A DNA stretch of 62,200 nucleotides from assembly GCA_934699585.1 (NCBI GenBank), contig CAKUWY010000020.1:1-62200 (forward strand), written 5' to 3'. Positions 34,560 to 42,739 of this stretch are shown here, piece by piece. How positions within the stretch are numbered: the first letter of the stretch is position 1; each line of letters begins with the position of its first letter. The position numbers and the translations under genes are program-made. Below the pieces are notes generated by a model, which ran no database searches, was not told the DNA's origin, and saw only the letters and a list, made by a program, of their open reading frames with translations. Source of the DNA: an uncultured Fibrobacter sp. (lineage in GTDB: Bacteria; Fibrobacterota; Fibrobacteria; Fibrobacterales; Fibrobacteraceae).

Positions 34560-35312
34560 ATGAACTTAATGTCTCATCTCATTGCCGGGTTTCCGGACGC
34601 AGAAACTTCTATCGCCATCGCCGACGCACTTGTGAAAGGTGGCGCCAACATCCTTGAAATCCAGCTGGCCTTCAGCGACCCCAGTGCCGACGGTCCGGCG
34701 ATTCAGACGGCATCGACCATCGCGCTGGAAAAGGGCTACTCCACCAAGCAGGGACTTGCCATCGTGAAGCAGATTCACGAACGCCACCCCGAGACGCCCA
34801 TCTACATCATGACCTATGGCTCCCTGGCTTTTACGCCGGGCGTCGAAAACTTCGTCAAGATGTGCAAGGACGCAGGCGTTTCCGCCTGCATCATTCCGGA
34901 CCTTCCGTTCGACCATGACGAAGGTCTGACTGAAGCTTGCAAGAAGCACGGCCTCGAAAATATTCCGGTGGCCGCTCCCAGTATGACCAAGGAACGCCTC
35001 GAGACCATGGCGTCTAAAGGTTTCAAGTACATCTATGCCGCACTCCGTGCGGGCACGACCGGCAGCGAGACCACCATTGACCAGGCGACGCTCGACTTTA
35101 TTGACACCGTCGGTAAGGGTGGCGCCAAGGTGCTGGGCGGTTTCGGCATCCGCAATGGCGAACAGTCCAAGGTACTCAGCAAGCACGTGTACGCCGTTGT
35201 TGCGGGCTCCGTGTTCGTGAACATCGTGCTGAACAACGAAGACTCTGCCGAAGGCCGTAAAAAGGCCATCGCCGAAATCGAGGCGAAGGCTAAGGAAATC
35301 TCAGGAAATTAA
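34560..35312 (+). CDS. trpA: Tryptophan synthase alpha chain
   Basis: A 250-residue TIM barrel that cleaves indole-3-glycerol phosphate to indole, channelled to TrpB. Catalytic Glu33 (ANILEIQLAFSD) and Asp44 (DPSADGP) correspond to E49 and D60 of the E. coli enzyme, with the same 11-residue spacing. The N-terminus is about 16 residues shorter than E. coli TrpA because the first helix is missing or reduced. The start ATG follows the CACACC tract with no clear ribosome site. Last gene of the trpBA unit. Confidence 0.95.
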   Translation: MNLMSHLIAGFPDAETSIAIADALVKGGANILEIQLAFSDPSADGPAIQTASTIALEKGYSTKQGLAIVKQIHERHPETPIYIMTYGSLAFTPGVENFVKMCKDAGVSACIIPDLPFDHDEGLTEACKKHGLENIPVAAPSMTKERLETMASKGFKYIYAALRAGTTGSETTIDQATLDFIDTVGKGGAKVLGGFGIRNGEQSKVLSKHVYAVVAGSVFVNIVLNNEDSAEGRKKAIAEIEAKAKEISGN

Positions 35313-35452
35313 AATCTATTAGATTGCCACACGGATTGTACTACAGTACTAAATGCAGGGCTCGGAAATAGGCTTGCAAGCAATCCTGCTTCACTCGCCT
35401 TATGCATTTATTGAAAATGCCTAACGGCATTTCAGAAAAAGTGGGCGATTAA

Positions 35453-35540
35453 AATTTGCCGGTGGATTGTTTTCATCGGCTTTTTGTTTGTTCTAAATAA
35501 AAAACATGCGCCCGAAAACGGGTGCATTTTATCGTTTATT
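35453..35540 (+). terminator. Terminator hairpins after trpA
   Basis: GCCGGTG / CATCGGC followed by TTTTTG (to about 35486), then ATGCGCCCG / CGGGTGCAT followed by TTTTAT (to about 35532). Nothing else is recognised in 35313-35450. Confidence 0.6.
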
Positions 35541-35578
35541 ATGTGAGCTAGGTCGTGAAAAACTACTTTTGTGCCGAT

Positions 35579-35752
35579 ATGAAAAAAATTTGTGCATAGA
35601 CTGTTTTGGCTTTTCTTGTTGCTTGTAGCGGTGACGGCTCCTCTACCGGCGCAAATGGGGGTTCTGGCAATGGTGGCGGCAGCGAATTCGATGCTTTCTC
35701 GAATACTTGGAGCGATAAGGGACATTACAAAGACGGCACCGACGATTACGGC
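35579..35752 (+). pseudogene. Broken lipoprotein gene fragment
   Basis: Starts MKKICA, then an in-frame TAG (35597-35599), then TVLAFLVACSGDGSS, which completes a lipoprotein signal with lipobox LVAC. The following YKDGTDDYGLEKYPVGKGFG has no stop, but the sequence soon runs into the 3' end of the opposite-strand gene. So it is both interrupted at codon 7 and truncated. Confidence 0.6.
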
Positions 35753-36652
35753 TTAGAAAAATACCCTGTAGGGAAGGGCTTTGGGGTGCTTCCGCCCCTT
35801 GGTGTCAAAGTAGAAGTCGCGGCGGAGTCTGTTCATTTTTGCGGCAGGTCGCTTTGCAATGGATGTTGTACTCGTATTTGAGTAAACAACATACCATTGG
35901 TGTATTTCCTCTTTTTGAACTTGCTCAATTACAAAGCCTTTTTCTGTTTCTGTGATAGTTTGGTCGTAAGATTGACCTATGTCACCTTTTTTGACGGAAT
36001 TTCCTTTTTGGTCGGAACATGAATTTGACCAACAGTCATAAACTTTATAGTATTCATGGCATATGTGTTTGTTGTCCTTCTCGGCAACATAAAAATGAAA
36101 ATCGACTGTGTCCATCGGTGCTCCGTCTTCTGAGCCGAGATTTAATCTGAACAGAGTGTCGTTTTTCAGGATGATTTCGGTGACCCCTTCGTAAGAGTCT
36201 TTTTCTCCATTAGACTCCCAAGACTTGTTGATCAAACCATTCTTGAACATCTTGATAGACTGTTGTGAAATTCGGGTATCATCTTCGTAATCAGGTTCGT
36301 CGACGATTGCGTCAATAACTACAGTGTCGCCAAGAAAACTTTTTTTATAGGCAATGCTACTGTCGGCTGGGTTTGAGATATCGTTTATTAGATAGAAAAA
36401 TAAGCTTGTATCTGAATTGAATTTTCCTTGCTCGAAAGATTCATTTATTTTTAAGATTTTCTCTTTTTCATATATTAATTTCTGTGATTCAAAATCTTCA
36501 CTGTTTATGTAATTCACTCGGAAACCGTCATAGGAGGCGTCTTCATTAAAATAAAGTCCGAATATACTTTGTTGAAGCATCAGCAGTCCTTCTGTGCAGG
36601 TAATGGCGTGGACTGCAGGGACTAGGAAAAGCAGAAAAAGAAGATAGCGCAT
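35753..36652 (-). CDS. Secreted protein of unknown function, paralogue 1
   Basis: A 299-residue exported protein with signal peptide MRYLLFLLFLVPAVHA followed by ITCTEGLLML. Close paralogue of the gene at 37384-38301: both share the signal region and ITCTEGLLM. They also share a middle NDTLF-LNLGSEDGAPMDT, HICHE and a YDCWSN/HDCEDG Cys pair, and the end SIAKRPAAKMNRLRRDFYF. No known domain. The two copies flank a toxin-antitoxin pair. A promoter with TTGACA and TACATT lies at 36702-36674. Confidence 0.72.
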   Translation of the reverse strand: MRYLLFLLFLVPAVHAITCTEGLLMLQQSIFGLYFNEDASYDGFRVNYINSEDFESQKLIYEKEKILKINESFEQGKFNSDTSLFFYLINDISNPADSSIAYKKSFLGDTVVIDAIVDEPDYEDDTRISQQSIKMFKNGLINKSWESNGEKDSYEGVTEIILKNDTLFRLNLGSEDGAPMDTVDFHFYVAEKDNKHICHEYYKVYDCWSNSCSDQKGNSVKKGDIGQSYDQTITETEKGFVIEQVQKEEIHQWYVVYSNTSTTSIAKRPAAKMNRLRRDFYFDTKGRKHPKALPYRVFF

Positions 36653-36673
36653 AAATAGCCTTTTTTACGACGC

Positions 36674-36702
36674 AATGTAAAAAAAAACGATACGTTTGTC
36701 AA
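36674..36702 (-). promoter_or_regulatory. Promoter of secreted paralogue 1
   Basis: Minus strand TTGACA (36702-36697), 17 bases, TACATT (36679-36674). The paralogue has the same boxes at 38354-38327. Confidence 0.7.
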
Positions 36703-36779
36703 AGAAAATGCTTAAACTTTATTAAAATTCTGCTTGAAATTTTACTTAAAATTGTGTATTTTTGTAGAGGAGGTTGCCA

Positions 36780-37025
36780 GTGCCCTGTATCTTGCCGGTT
36801 TCGGATTTGCGAAATTATAACGAGGTCCTTCAGAATGTTTCTGAAGAGTCTCCTGTGTTCCTGACCAAGAACGGTCGGGGTTGTTATGTTGTTATTGATA
36901 TCAAGGAATACGAGCGGATGGTGGCTGCGCTCAAACTCCAAAAGGCTCTTTCCGAGGGCGAACGATCCGCTGAACAGGGCAGCTGGCTTTCTGCAGCAGA
37001 TGTGCGAAAGAAATACGAGGTGTAG
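36780..37025 (+). CDS. Phd/YefM-type antitoxin
   Basis: An 81-residue protein, PCILPVSDLRNYNEVLQNV ... VFLTKNGRGCYVVIDIKEYERM, the standard Phd/YefM DNA-binding fold. The start is a GTG at 36780, with AGGAGG (36768-36773) 6 bases upstream; the TTG at 36774 is too close to that site. The toxin gene starts at the next base after the stop. The antitoxin would bind its own promoter and neutralise the toxin. Confidence 0.88.
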   Translation: MPCILPVSDLRNYNEVLQNVSEESPVFLTKNGRGCYVVIDIKEYERMVAALKLQKALSEGERSAEQGSWLSAADVRKKYEV

Positions 37026-37334
37026 ATGCCCGTTGTCGTTTTTTCACCAAAGGCCTCCGAGGATTTGGACGCTATCAAGGCGTATATAGAATCTGAGTTG
37101 AGTAGTCCTAAAGCCGCTAATGAAAAAATTCTAGAAATCCTTGATGCTATTGACAATCTTGCGATTTTTCCTGAGTTAGGTCCCTCATTAAAGGGCAAAA
37201 TAGATTCACTGAGTCGATATCGTAGTTTGTCTGTATCGAACTGTATCGTTTTTTATCGGATTGAAATAGACAAGGTGCTTATTGTCCGCATTTTGAATAG
37301 TCGGATGGATTATTTGAAGATGCTGGAGCTGTAG
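37026..37334 (+). CDS. ParE/RelE-family toxin
   Basis: A 102-residue protein with the ParE/RelE pattern: VVFSPKASEDLDAIKAYIE at the start, FPELGPSL in the middle, and RYRSLSVSNCIVFYRIEIDK then ILNSRMDY at the end. Such toxins inhibit gyrase (ParE) or cleave mRNA at the ribosome (RelE); the IFYRI-NSR-D pattern fits ParE slightly better. It immediately follows the antitoxin. The pair lies between two tandem secreted paralogues. Confidence 0.87.
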   Translation: MPVVVFSPKASEDLDAIKAYIESELSSPKAANEKILEILDAIDNLAIFPELGPSLKGKIDSLSRYRSLSVSNCIVFYRIEIDKVLIVRILNSRMDYLKMLEL

Positions 37335-37383
37335 AAAAATTTTTTTATTCGGCATGTTTCCGAGAATGTGGTGAATTTTTGAG

Positions 37384-38301
37384 TCAGAAAAACACTCTGT
37401 AGGGAACAGTTTTCAGATGTTTCCGTCCTTTGGAATCAAAATAGAAGTCGCGGCGGAGTCTGTTCATTTTTGCGGCAGGTCGCTTTGCAATGGATGTTGT
37501 TATTCCATCGGAATAAATCATGAAGTATTGGTTCGTTCCGTTGTGTCGGATTTCTTCTATCATGAACCCGTTTTTATTTTCTGTAATGGTGTGGTCGTAT
37601 GACTGTACAATGTCTCCATCTTTTATCGGATTCCCGTTGCTATCTGTGCAACCATCTTCGCAATCATGAACTCGGTAGAATTCGTGGCAAATATGGCTGT
37701 CATTTGGGTCAGCAACATAGATTTCAAAACCAGCAGTATCCATCGGTGCGCCGTCTTCTGATCCAAGATGCAGTATGAACAAGGTGTCGTTTTTTAATGA
37801 TACTTCAATGTGACCTAGGTAAAAGTTATCTTCACCCTCTTTTTGTGAGAATTCTGAAAAATTAAGAACAACACCGTCTTTATAAATTTTTGAAGAATCC
37901 CTAGTTGTTCTTGATCCTACTATAGAGGATTCCTTGGTTAGAGTTTCACTTATGAGTGTTTCGATAAATACCGTGTCGCCTAAAATTTTTTTAGAGGCAA
38001 TGCTGCGGTCGGAGAGAGTAGTTAAATCGTCTACTAGATAAAACTGAATCGTCGTATCAGTCTGGGTTATTCCGTCTTCATTCGATTTAACTACTGATCT
38101 TACGTAATCTTTTTCTCTTAGAATTTTCTCGGAACGAAAAGATTCTCCGTCATAAGTGAAAAAAATGCTATCAAGGAAAGCGTCTGTTCCTCCTAAATAA
38201 ATCCCATACCAATCTTTGTAATACATCAGCAGTCCTTCCGTGCAGGTGATGGCGTGGACTGTTGGGACAAGGAACAAAAGGAAAAGAAAATAGCGTATCA
38301 T
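37384..38301 (-). CDS. Secreted protein of unknown function, paralogue 2
   Basis: A 305-residue exported protein; the start at 38301 begins signal peptide MIRYFLFLLFLVPTVHA. Same layout as the 299-residue paralogue, including ITCTEGLLM, LGSEDGAPMDT, a Cys pair (HDCEDGCTD) and the C-terminal RPAAKMNRLRRDFYFDSKGR. The middle regions have diverged. The promoter on the minus strand is TTGACA (38354-38349), 16 bases, TACATT. Confidence 0.72.
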   Translation of the reverse strand: MIRYFLFLLFLVPTVHAITCTEGLLMYYKDWYGIYLGGTDAFLDSIFFTYDGESFRSEKILREKDYVRSVVKSNEDGITQTDTTIQFYLVDDLTTLSDRSIASKKILGDTVFIETLISETLTKESSIVGSRTTRDSSKIYKDGVVLNFSEFSQKEGEDNFYLGHIEVSLKNDTLFILHLGSEDGAPMDTAGFEIYVADPNDSHICHEFYRVHDCEDGCTDSNGNPIKDGDIVQSYDHTITENKNGFMIEEIRHNGTNQYFMIYSDGITTSIAKRPAAKMNRLRRDFYFDSKGRKHLKTVPYRVFF

Positions 38302-38426
38302 TTGAAGTCTGTTTTTTTTGCAACCTAATGTAAAAAAAAGCATACACTTGTCAATGAAAGTGATGCTGCGTACGTTTTGCAGAAACTGTTTGTGCTCGGC
38401 CATTGTCAAGCCCGCATAGATGCTAC

Positions 38427-38535
38427 TTTCGCTTACAGGGGTCTTAGGGGCTGGGCCCCTAGGCGAGGGGGTAGCGGAAAACGGCAAGGAGATCCCCGCC
38501 TTCGCGGGGATGACGAGACGTGGCCAGTGAGCCAA
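38427..38535. repeat. Compound dispersed repeat
   Basis: TTAGGGGCTGGGCCCCTAGG then GAGATCCCCGCCTTCGCGGG plus GATGAC. The same compound unit follows the gene at 49064-49600. The rest of the 38302-38654 gap shows no gene. Confidence 0.75.
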
Positions 38536-38654
38536 AAGCGACTCGTCTTAACGAGTCGTGTTGGCGAGAGCGAGGCGATGTCGTAGGTTCTATTATGCGA
38601 TTGAGCCGAGCGGTCTGTGGAGCGAGGGGGATTCTTCCCCCTTTTTAATATGGA

Positions 38655-40139
38655 CTATTCCTTGTCTTTCTTGGAGTGGCAAGCGCACTCGCCGCCTTCG
38701 CAGGGGCAGCGGTAGCAGTCGCCGGTTTCCGCGTAGTCCTTGCCGGTCCAACAGAAGGTGCAGAGCTGTTCGGCCGGGAGACCGATGGCGTGTATCAGGT
38801 CGTCGATGCGCTGGAACGCAAGGGTCGTGAGGTTCAGCTTCTGGCGGATGTATTCCACCATGCCCTTGTAGGCATCGCTATCGGGGTCGGTGTATTTTTC
38901 CAAGTCCGGATTTTCGCCTTCCTGGTCGCGGATGTAGCGGCGGGTAATCAGGTCGTATTCGTTCTTGCTGCGGGAGAAGTTGATGAACTTGCAGGGGAAC
39001 ACGAGAGGCGGGCAGGCGATACGCATGTGGGTTTCTTTACAGCCCAGGGAGTAGAGCTTTTGGGCCTGCTTGCCGAGCTGGGTGCCACGGACAATGGAGT
39101 CGTCGCAGAACACCAGACGGCGGTCCTTGATGAGCCCCGGAATGGGGATGAGTTTCATGGAGGCCACGCGCTCGCGCTGTTTCTGGTCTTGGGGCATGAA
39201 GGAGCGGGCCCAGGTCGGCGTGTACTTGACGAAGGGGCGGGCGAACTTGATGCCTGCCTCGTGGGCGTAGCCCAGGGCGTGGGAAGTTCCGGAGTCGGGG
39301 ATTCCGCAGGCGGCGTCGGCTTCGGTAGGAGTGCGCTTTGCAAGGGCGGAACCGCAGCGGTAGCGGGTCATTTCCACGTTGCGTCCTTCGTAGCAGGAAG
39401 CTGGGTAACCGTAATAGACCCAGAGGAAAGAGCAGATGGCCATCTTGTCGCCGGGCTTGACCAGCGTGGTGTCGCCATCGGGAGTGAGTTCCACCACTTC
39501 GCCCGGGCCCAGGTCGCGCACGTGTTCGTAGCCCAGGTTCTGGAGGGCGCAGCTCTCTTGCAGGGCAATCATGGCGCCGTCTTTTTTGCCCAGCACGATA
39601 GGCGTGCGGCCCCATCTGTCGCGGCTGGCGTAGAACTTGCCTTTTTCGTCCATCAAAAGAATGGAGCAGCTGCCCTTGACTTTTTCGTGGACATACTTGA
39701 GACCATCGACGATGGAATCCTGAGTAGCAATGAGGGCGGACACCACTTCGGTGGGCCCAACCATTCCACTGGTGGTGGAATACTGGAGCTGCATGCAGTT
39801 GTTCTTGAAAAGCTCGTTCTTGATTTCTTCGATATTCGTAATCAAGCCCACTGTCACGATGGCGAACGTACCGAGCTTGGAGGTCATGACCAGCGGCTGC
39901 GGGTCTGTATCCGAAATAACGCCAATGCCCATGTTGCCCGAGAAGGAGGCCAGGTCGTGCTCGAACTTGCTGCGGAAGGGAGTGTTCTGGATGTTGTGGA
40001 TGGAGCGGTGGAACGTTCCGTTGGATTTCAGCACCGCCATGCCGCCGCGATGCGTTCCGAGATGTGAATGGTAGTCGGTCCCAAAAAAGAGGTCACTGAC
40101 GCAATCTTCTTTAGAAACCACTCCGCAAAAGCCACCCAT
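38655..40139 (-). CDS. purF: Amidophosphoribosyltransferase
   Basis: A 494-residue enzyme making phosphoribosylamine, the first committed step of purine synthesis. MGGF is probably removed to expose catalytic Cys5 (CGVVSKEDC), as PurF is an N-terminal nucleophile amidotransferase. The PRPP loop is LVFCDDSIVRGTQLG (D346/D347). The C-terminus is Cys-rich (CTFCWTGKDY, CYRCPC, CACH), which may bind a metal or cluster. The ATG at 40139 follows AAGGAG by 6 bases; an upstream in-frame ATG was rejected for that reason. A perfect inverted repeat surrounds the ribosome site. Divergent from the lipoprotein gene at 40273. Confidence 0.94.
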   Translation of the reverse strand: MGGFCGVVSKEDCVSDLFFGTDYHSHLGTHRGGMAVLKSNGTFHRSIHNIQNTPFRSKFEHDLASFSGNMGIGVISDTDPQPLVMTSKLGTFAIVTVGLITNIEEIKNELFKNNCMQLQYSTTSGMVGPTEVVSALIATQDSIVDGLKYVHEKVKGSCSILLMDEKGKFYASRDRWGRTPIVLGKKDGAMIALQESCALQNLGYEHVRDLGPGEVVELTPDGDTTLVKPGDKMAICSFLWVYYGYPASCYEGRNVEMTRYRCGSALAKRTPTEADAACGIPDSGTSHALGYAHEAGIKFARPFVKYTPTWARSFMPQDQKQRERVASMKLIPIPGLIKDRRLVFCDDSIVRGTQLGKQAQKLYSLGCKETHMRIACPPLVFPCKFINFSRSKNEYDLITRRYIRDQEGENPDLEKYTDPDSDAYKGMVEYIRQKLNLTTLAFQRIDDLIHAIGLPAEQLCTFCWTGKDYAETGDCYRCPCEGGECACHSKKDKE

Positions 40140-40200
40140 GTTGGACTCCTTGTCGTAAAAAAGGGATTTTGTGCGGAAAAAATTAGAAAAAATGTCCAAC
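40140..40200 (-). promoter_or_regulatory. Inverted repeat in the purF leader
   Basis: On the minus strand GTTGGAC (40200-40194) is perfectly complementary to GTCCAAC (40146-40140), which abuts the purF ATG. Pairing would enclose the AAGGAG site. A structured 'Fibro-purF' motif has been reported upstream of purF in Fibrobacter; whether this is it cannot be decided here. Confidence 0.45.
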
Positions 40201-40272
40201 CCAAGGGGTCTTTCATTCAAAACCACTGTTTACTATCTTTGAGAGTGGAGATTCTTTTACAAGGAGTGAAAA

Positions 40273-41106
40273 ATGAAGAAACTCGTCCAGTTTTTTGCTA
40301 TCGGCTTGATACTCATGGCGATAACGGCATGCTCCCCCACCCTTCACTCCATGGGTGCGGCCTCCATGCCCGCCCCCGTGACCCACAGGGCCACCTCGGA
40401 CAGCGCCGTTACCGAAGTCGAAGTGGCCGCCGCCGGATTCTGGGCCTACAACGGCGACGCGGACAACATCAAGCAGATGAACGGCGGCGGCGGAAACATC
40501 GCCGCCACCTACCGCCTGGGAAGCGTCTTTTTCGTAAGCGCCGCAGTGGGCGGCTACGGCGGATCTCTCAAGTTCAGCTGTGACGAAGACGCCGACTGCA
40601 ACGACATAGTCACCTTCACCAACGAAGAGAAGCAGAAGTCCTACAGCATCAACGGGTCTGACAACTACAATGACTGGCTGAAAACCGGTGAAGGCAAAAA
40701 GTCCTACGGCTTCTGGAATCTGCAGGAACGTATCTTGCTGGGTATCGACGCCAACCTGGGCAAGTATATCATTCTGGGCGTGGCCGGCGGTATCCAGGCC
40801 TACCAGGGAGACTCCGACTACGACGACGTCCGTGAAGACCTGGGCGACATCGGCTACATCGACAACTCCGACGCGAGAAACGGGTTTGCGCCTGCATCGG
40901 CCTGGTGGATTGGCGTGCGTTTCGGCAAGAACGGAAAGTTCGGAAACTTTACCATCGAATTCGACGACGTGTACAAGGGCACTATTGGCGACTGGGTCGG
41001 CGCCCGCAAATACACCTACGCCCACCCCACCGGATTTTTCCTGGGGGTGACCGAAGGCGACCTGATTTCTTTGGGCGTGTTCGCGGGCAAGCAGTTCGTG
41101 TTCTAG
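40273..41106 (+). CDS. Outer-membrane-type lipoprotein, beta-rich
   Basis: A 277-residue predicted lipoprotein, MKKLVQFFAIGLILMAITAC, with the lipidated Cys at 20 and a good AAGGAG upstream. The body alternates glycine and aromatic residues (VFFVSAAVGGYGGSLKF, IILGVAGGIQAY, LISLGVFAGKQFVF) and ends in Phe, like a small beta-barrel or a porin-like fold. One Cys pair (CDEDADC) occurs near residue 105. No specific family is recognised. GC-rich and biased like the core genes, so probably native. Confidence 0.72.
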   Translation: MKKLVQFFAIGLILMAITACSPTLHSMGAASMPAPVTHRATSDSAVTEVEVAAAGFWAYNGDADNIKQMNGGGGNIAATYRLGSVFFVSAAVGGYGGSLKFSCDEDADCNDIVTFTNEEKQKSYSINGSDNYNDWLKTGEGKKSYGFWNLQERILLGIDANLGKYIILGVAGGIQAYQGDSDYDDVREDLGDIGYIDNSDARNGFAPASAWWIGVRFGKNGKFGNFTIEFDDVYKGTIGDWVGARKYTYAHPTGFFLGVTEGDLISLGVFAGKQFVF

Positions 41107-41171
41107 GAATTGCTTGAAATTCCGCCCTTGTTAGGGCCAACTCGATAGACTACGCCTATTTTCTGCAAGCT

Positions 41172-42314
41172 TTACAGTCCCATCTCCTTCACTTCCTTAA
41201 TCAAGAAGTTTTCTAATTGTTGCCTGTCGGGAAGTTGAAGCTTGTATGTTGAGACAAACAGTTTCTCGTCCATGCCATTTAATACATACTGGACCATTTT
41301 CGGTCCTTTTTCCGTACAGAGCAAAATCCCGATTGGGGGATTGTCCCCGTCCACCATCTCGCAGTCCTTGAAATAAGAAATGTAAGCATTCAGTTGTGCG
41401 GCGTGTTCGATGCGGAACTTGCCGACCTTCAGTTCCACAATCACATTGCAGTGCAGCAAACGATTATAAAGCACCAAATCGATAAAATAATACTCGTCGT
41501 CTATGATAATGCGTTTTTGTCTGGCCTCGAAGCAGAACCCTTTGCCCATCTCCAACAGGAACTCCTGCAAATGGTTCATAATAGCCTGCTCCAATTCGGT
41601 TTCGGAGAACTCATCCTTGGCATTCAAATCTAAAAAGTCGAGAGTATATGCGTCTTTGACCGACAAAATTGCATTAACGCCGCCCTTTTCCACTTTTTGT
41701 AGCAAGAGCTCCGGCTTTTTGCTAATCCCGCTCCTGAAATAGAGCTTTGTATCGATTTGTCGACGAAGTTCCCTCACATTCCAAGTCCCCTTGATACATT
41801 CAAGTTCATAGAAGAACCGTTCAACAGGATCTTCAATAGGCATTATTTCTTTAATGTGCGAGAATGAAAGCCTGGTGACAAGTAATTCTGGTGGTGTTTC
41901 GAATTTGCGAGACGCTGTCTCGCAAATTGAGCCCCTAATTTTTTCCTCAATGATAACCAAATTTCCGGAAAAATAGTCTATTCCCTGCAATTTGTGCGAC
42001 ACTGTCGCACAAATCTGCGGATACCTAATATAAAACAGACGGCAAACGTTAAGCGTGGAACGATCCAGCCCCTTGATGGACAATTTATCAGCCAGATTCT
42101 GCAGTAGGCGAGCTCCGTACTTCGCTCGGTCGCACCCCTCTTGCTCATATTCGACTATATAGCAGCCGATAGCCCAATTTCGTATTGTCAGCAGCTGGTT
42201 TACGGCACCCTTGGCAACGGAACTTGTCGCGTTATGGACGTTTTTTACCCGTTCTGCAAGGTTTTCAAAAGTTGCTCCGTCAGCCTTGCCGATAGGCGAC
42301 ACACGCTTATGCAT
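41172..42314 (-). CDS. YhcG-type (DUF1016) PD-(D/E)xK nuclease-family protein
   Basis: A 380-residue protein with the YhcG N-terminal helical domain (about 20-200; LLTIRNWAIGCYIVEYEQEG, ECIKGTWNVRELRRQI). The C-terminal nuclease-like domain (about 240-360; YYFIDLVLYNRLLHCNVIVELKVGKF) gives the D...ExK signature. The family is widespread, often near restriction systems; its biological role is not settled. Two perfect palindromes (41902-41928 and 41990-42014) lie in the coding region and encode ICETASRK and ICATVSHK. It is divergent from the type III restriction genes, separated by structured RNA copy A. Confidence 0.85.
   Translation of the reverse strand: MHKRVSPIGKADGATFENLAERVKNVHNATSSVAKGAVNQLLTIRNWAIGCYIVEYEQEGCDRAKYGARLLQNLADKLSIKGLDRSTLNVCRLFYIRYPQICATVSHKLQGIDYFSGNLVIIEEKIRGSICETASRKFETPPELLVTRLSFSHIKEIMPIEDPVERFFYELECIKGTWNVRELRRQIDTKLYFRSGISKKPELLLQKVEKGGVNAILSVKDAYTLDFLDLNAKDEFSETELEQAIMNHLQEFLLEMGKGFCFEARQKRIIIDDEYYFIDLVLYNRLLHCNVIVELKVGKFRIEHAAQLNAYISYFKDCEMVDGDNPPIGILLCTEKGPKMVQYVLNGMDEKLFVSTYKLQLPDRQQLENFLIKEVKEMGL
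41902..42014. repeat. Two related perfect palindromes inside the YhcG-type gene
   Basis: AATTTGCGAGAC gct GTCTCGCAAATT (41902-41928) and ATTTGTGCGAC act GTCGCACAAAT (41990-42014). Both encode an ICxTxSxK peptide in frame. Confidence 0.85.
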
Positions 42315-42470
42315 CTTTCACTCCTTCCGCCTACAAGCATAAAAAGGCGGGATTTTTGGAACCATCTACTCTTTTGAGCACTATAAATATAAATTTTCTA
42401 GGGGTAAATGTCAAGAGATTTTCGAAAAAATCCGCAATTTTCGCCATTCCAATAATCTATATTGCAGTTG

Positions 42471-42677
42471 ACATAGCTCTGCACCTTTTGGTGAAGGGCG
42501 CGAGTTTAACGTAGAGTTAGCTCTTATTCTCGCAACTGAAATCTGGTAAATTTCAAATCTATCGAGAATAAGGCGAACACTCACGTCCAGCAATGGGCGT
42601 GGGTCGTTTGTGCTTATTGATAGATAGGTTTACCAGAGCCTCAGTTGCGGTAAGTGCATTCGACGCCACGCTTTTTT
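42471..42677 (+). ncRNA. Structured RNA element, copy A
   Basis: A TATATT box at 42458 precedes GACATAG. Hairpin 1 pairs GCTCTTATTCTCG with CGAGAATAAGGC (to 42575). Its loop carries GCAACTG (42532), TCTGGTAAA (42542) and ATCTATC (42557). Hairpin 2 pairs GGGCGTGGGTCG with CGACGCCACGC and ends in TTTTTT (42672-42677). Its loop carries GATAGAT (42619), TTTACCAGA (42629) and CAGTTGC (42642), the exact complements. Copy A has an extra small hairpin (CACCTTTTGGTG) near its 5' end. It lies 62 bases upstream of the type III methylase gene. Confidence 0.82.
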
Positions 42678-42739
42678 ATTTGAAAACGTGACGCGAACAG
42701 CACTAAATAAGGGCGTGCACCCTTAGCCGTGAGGTTCAC

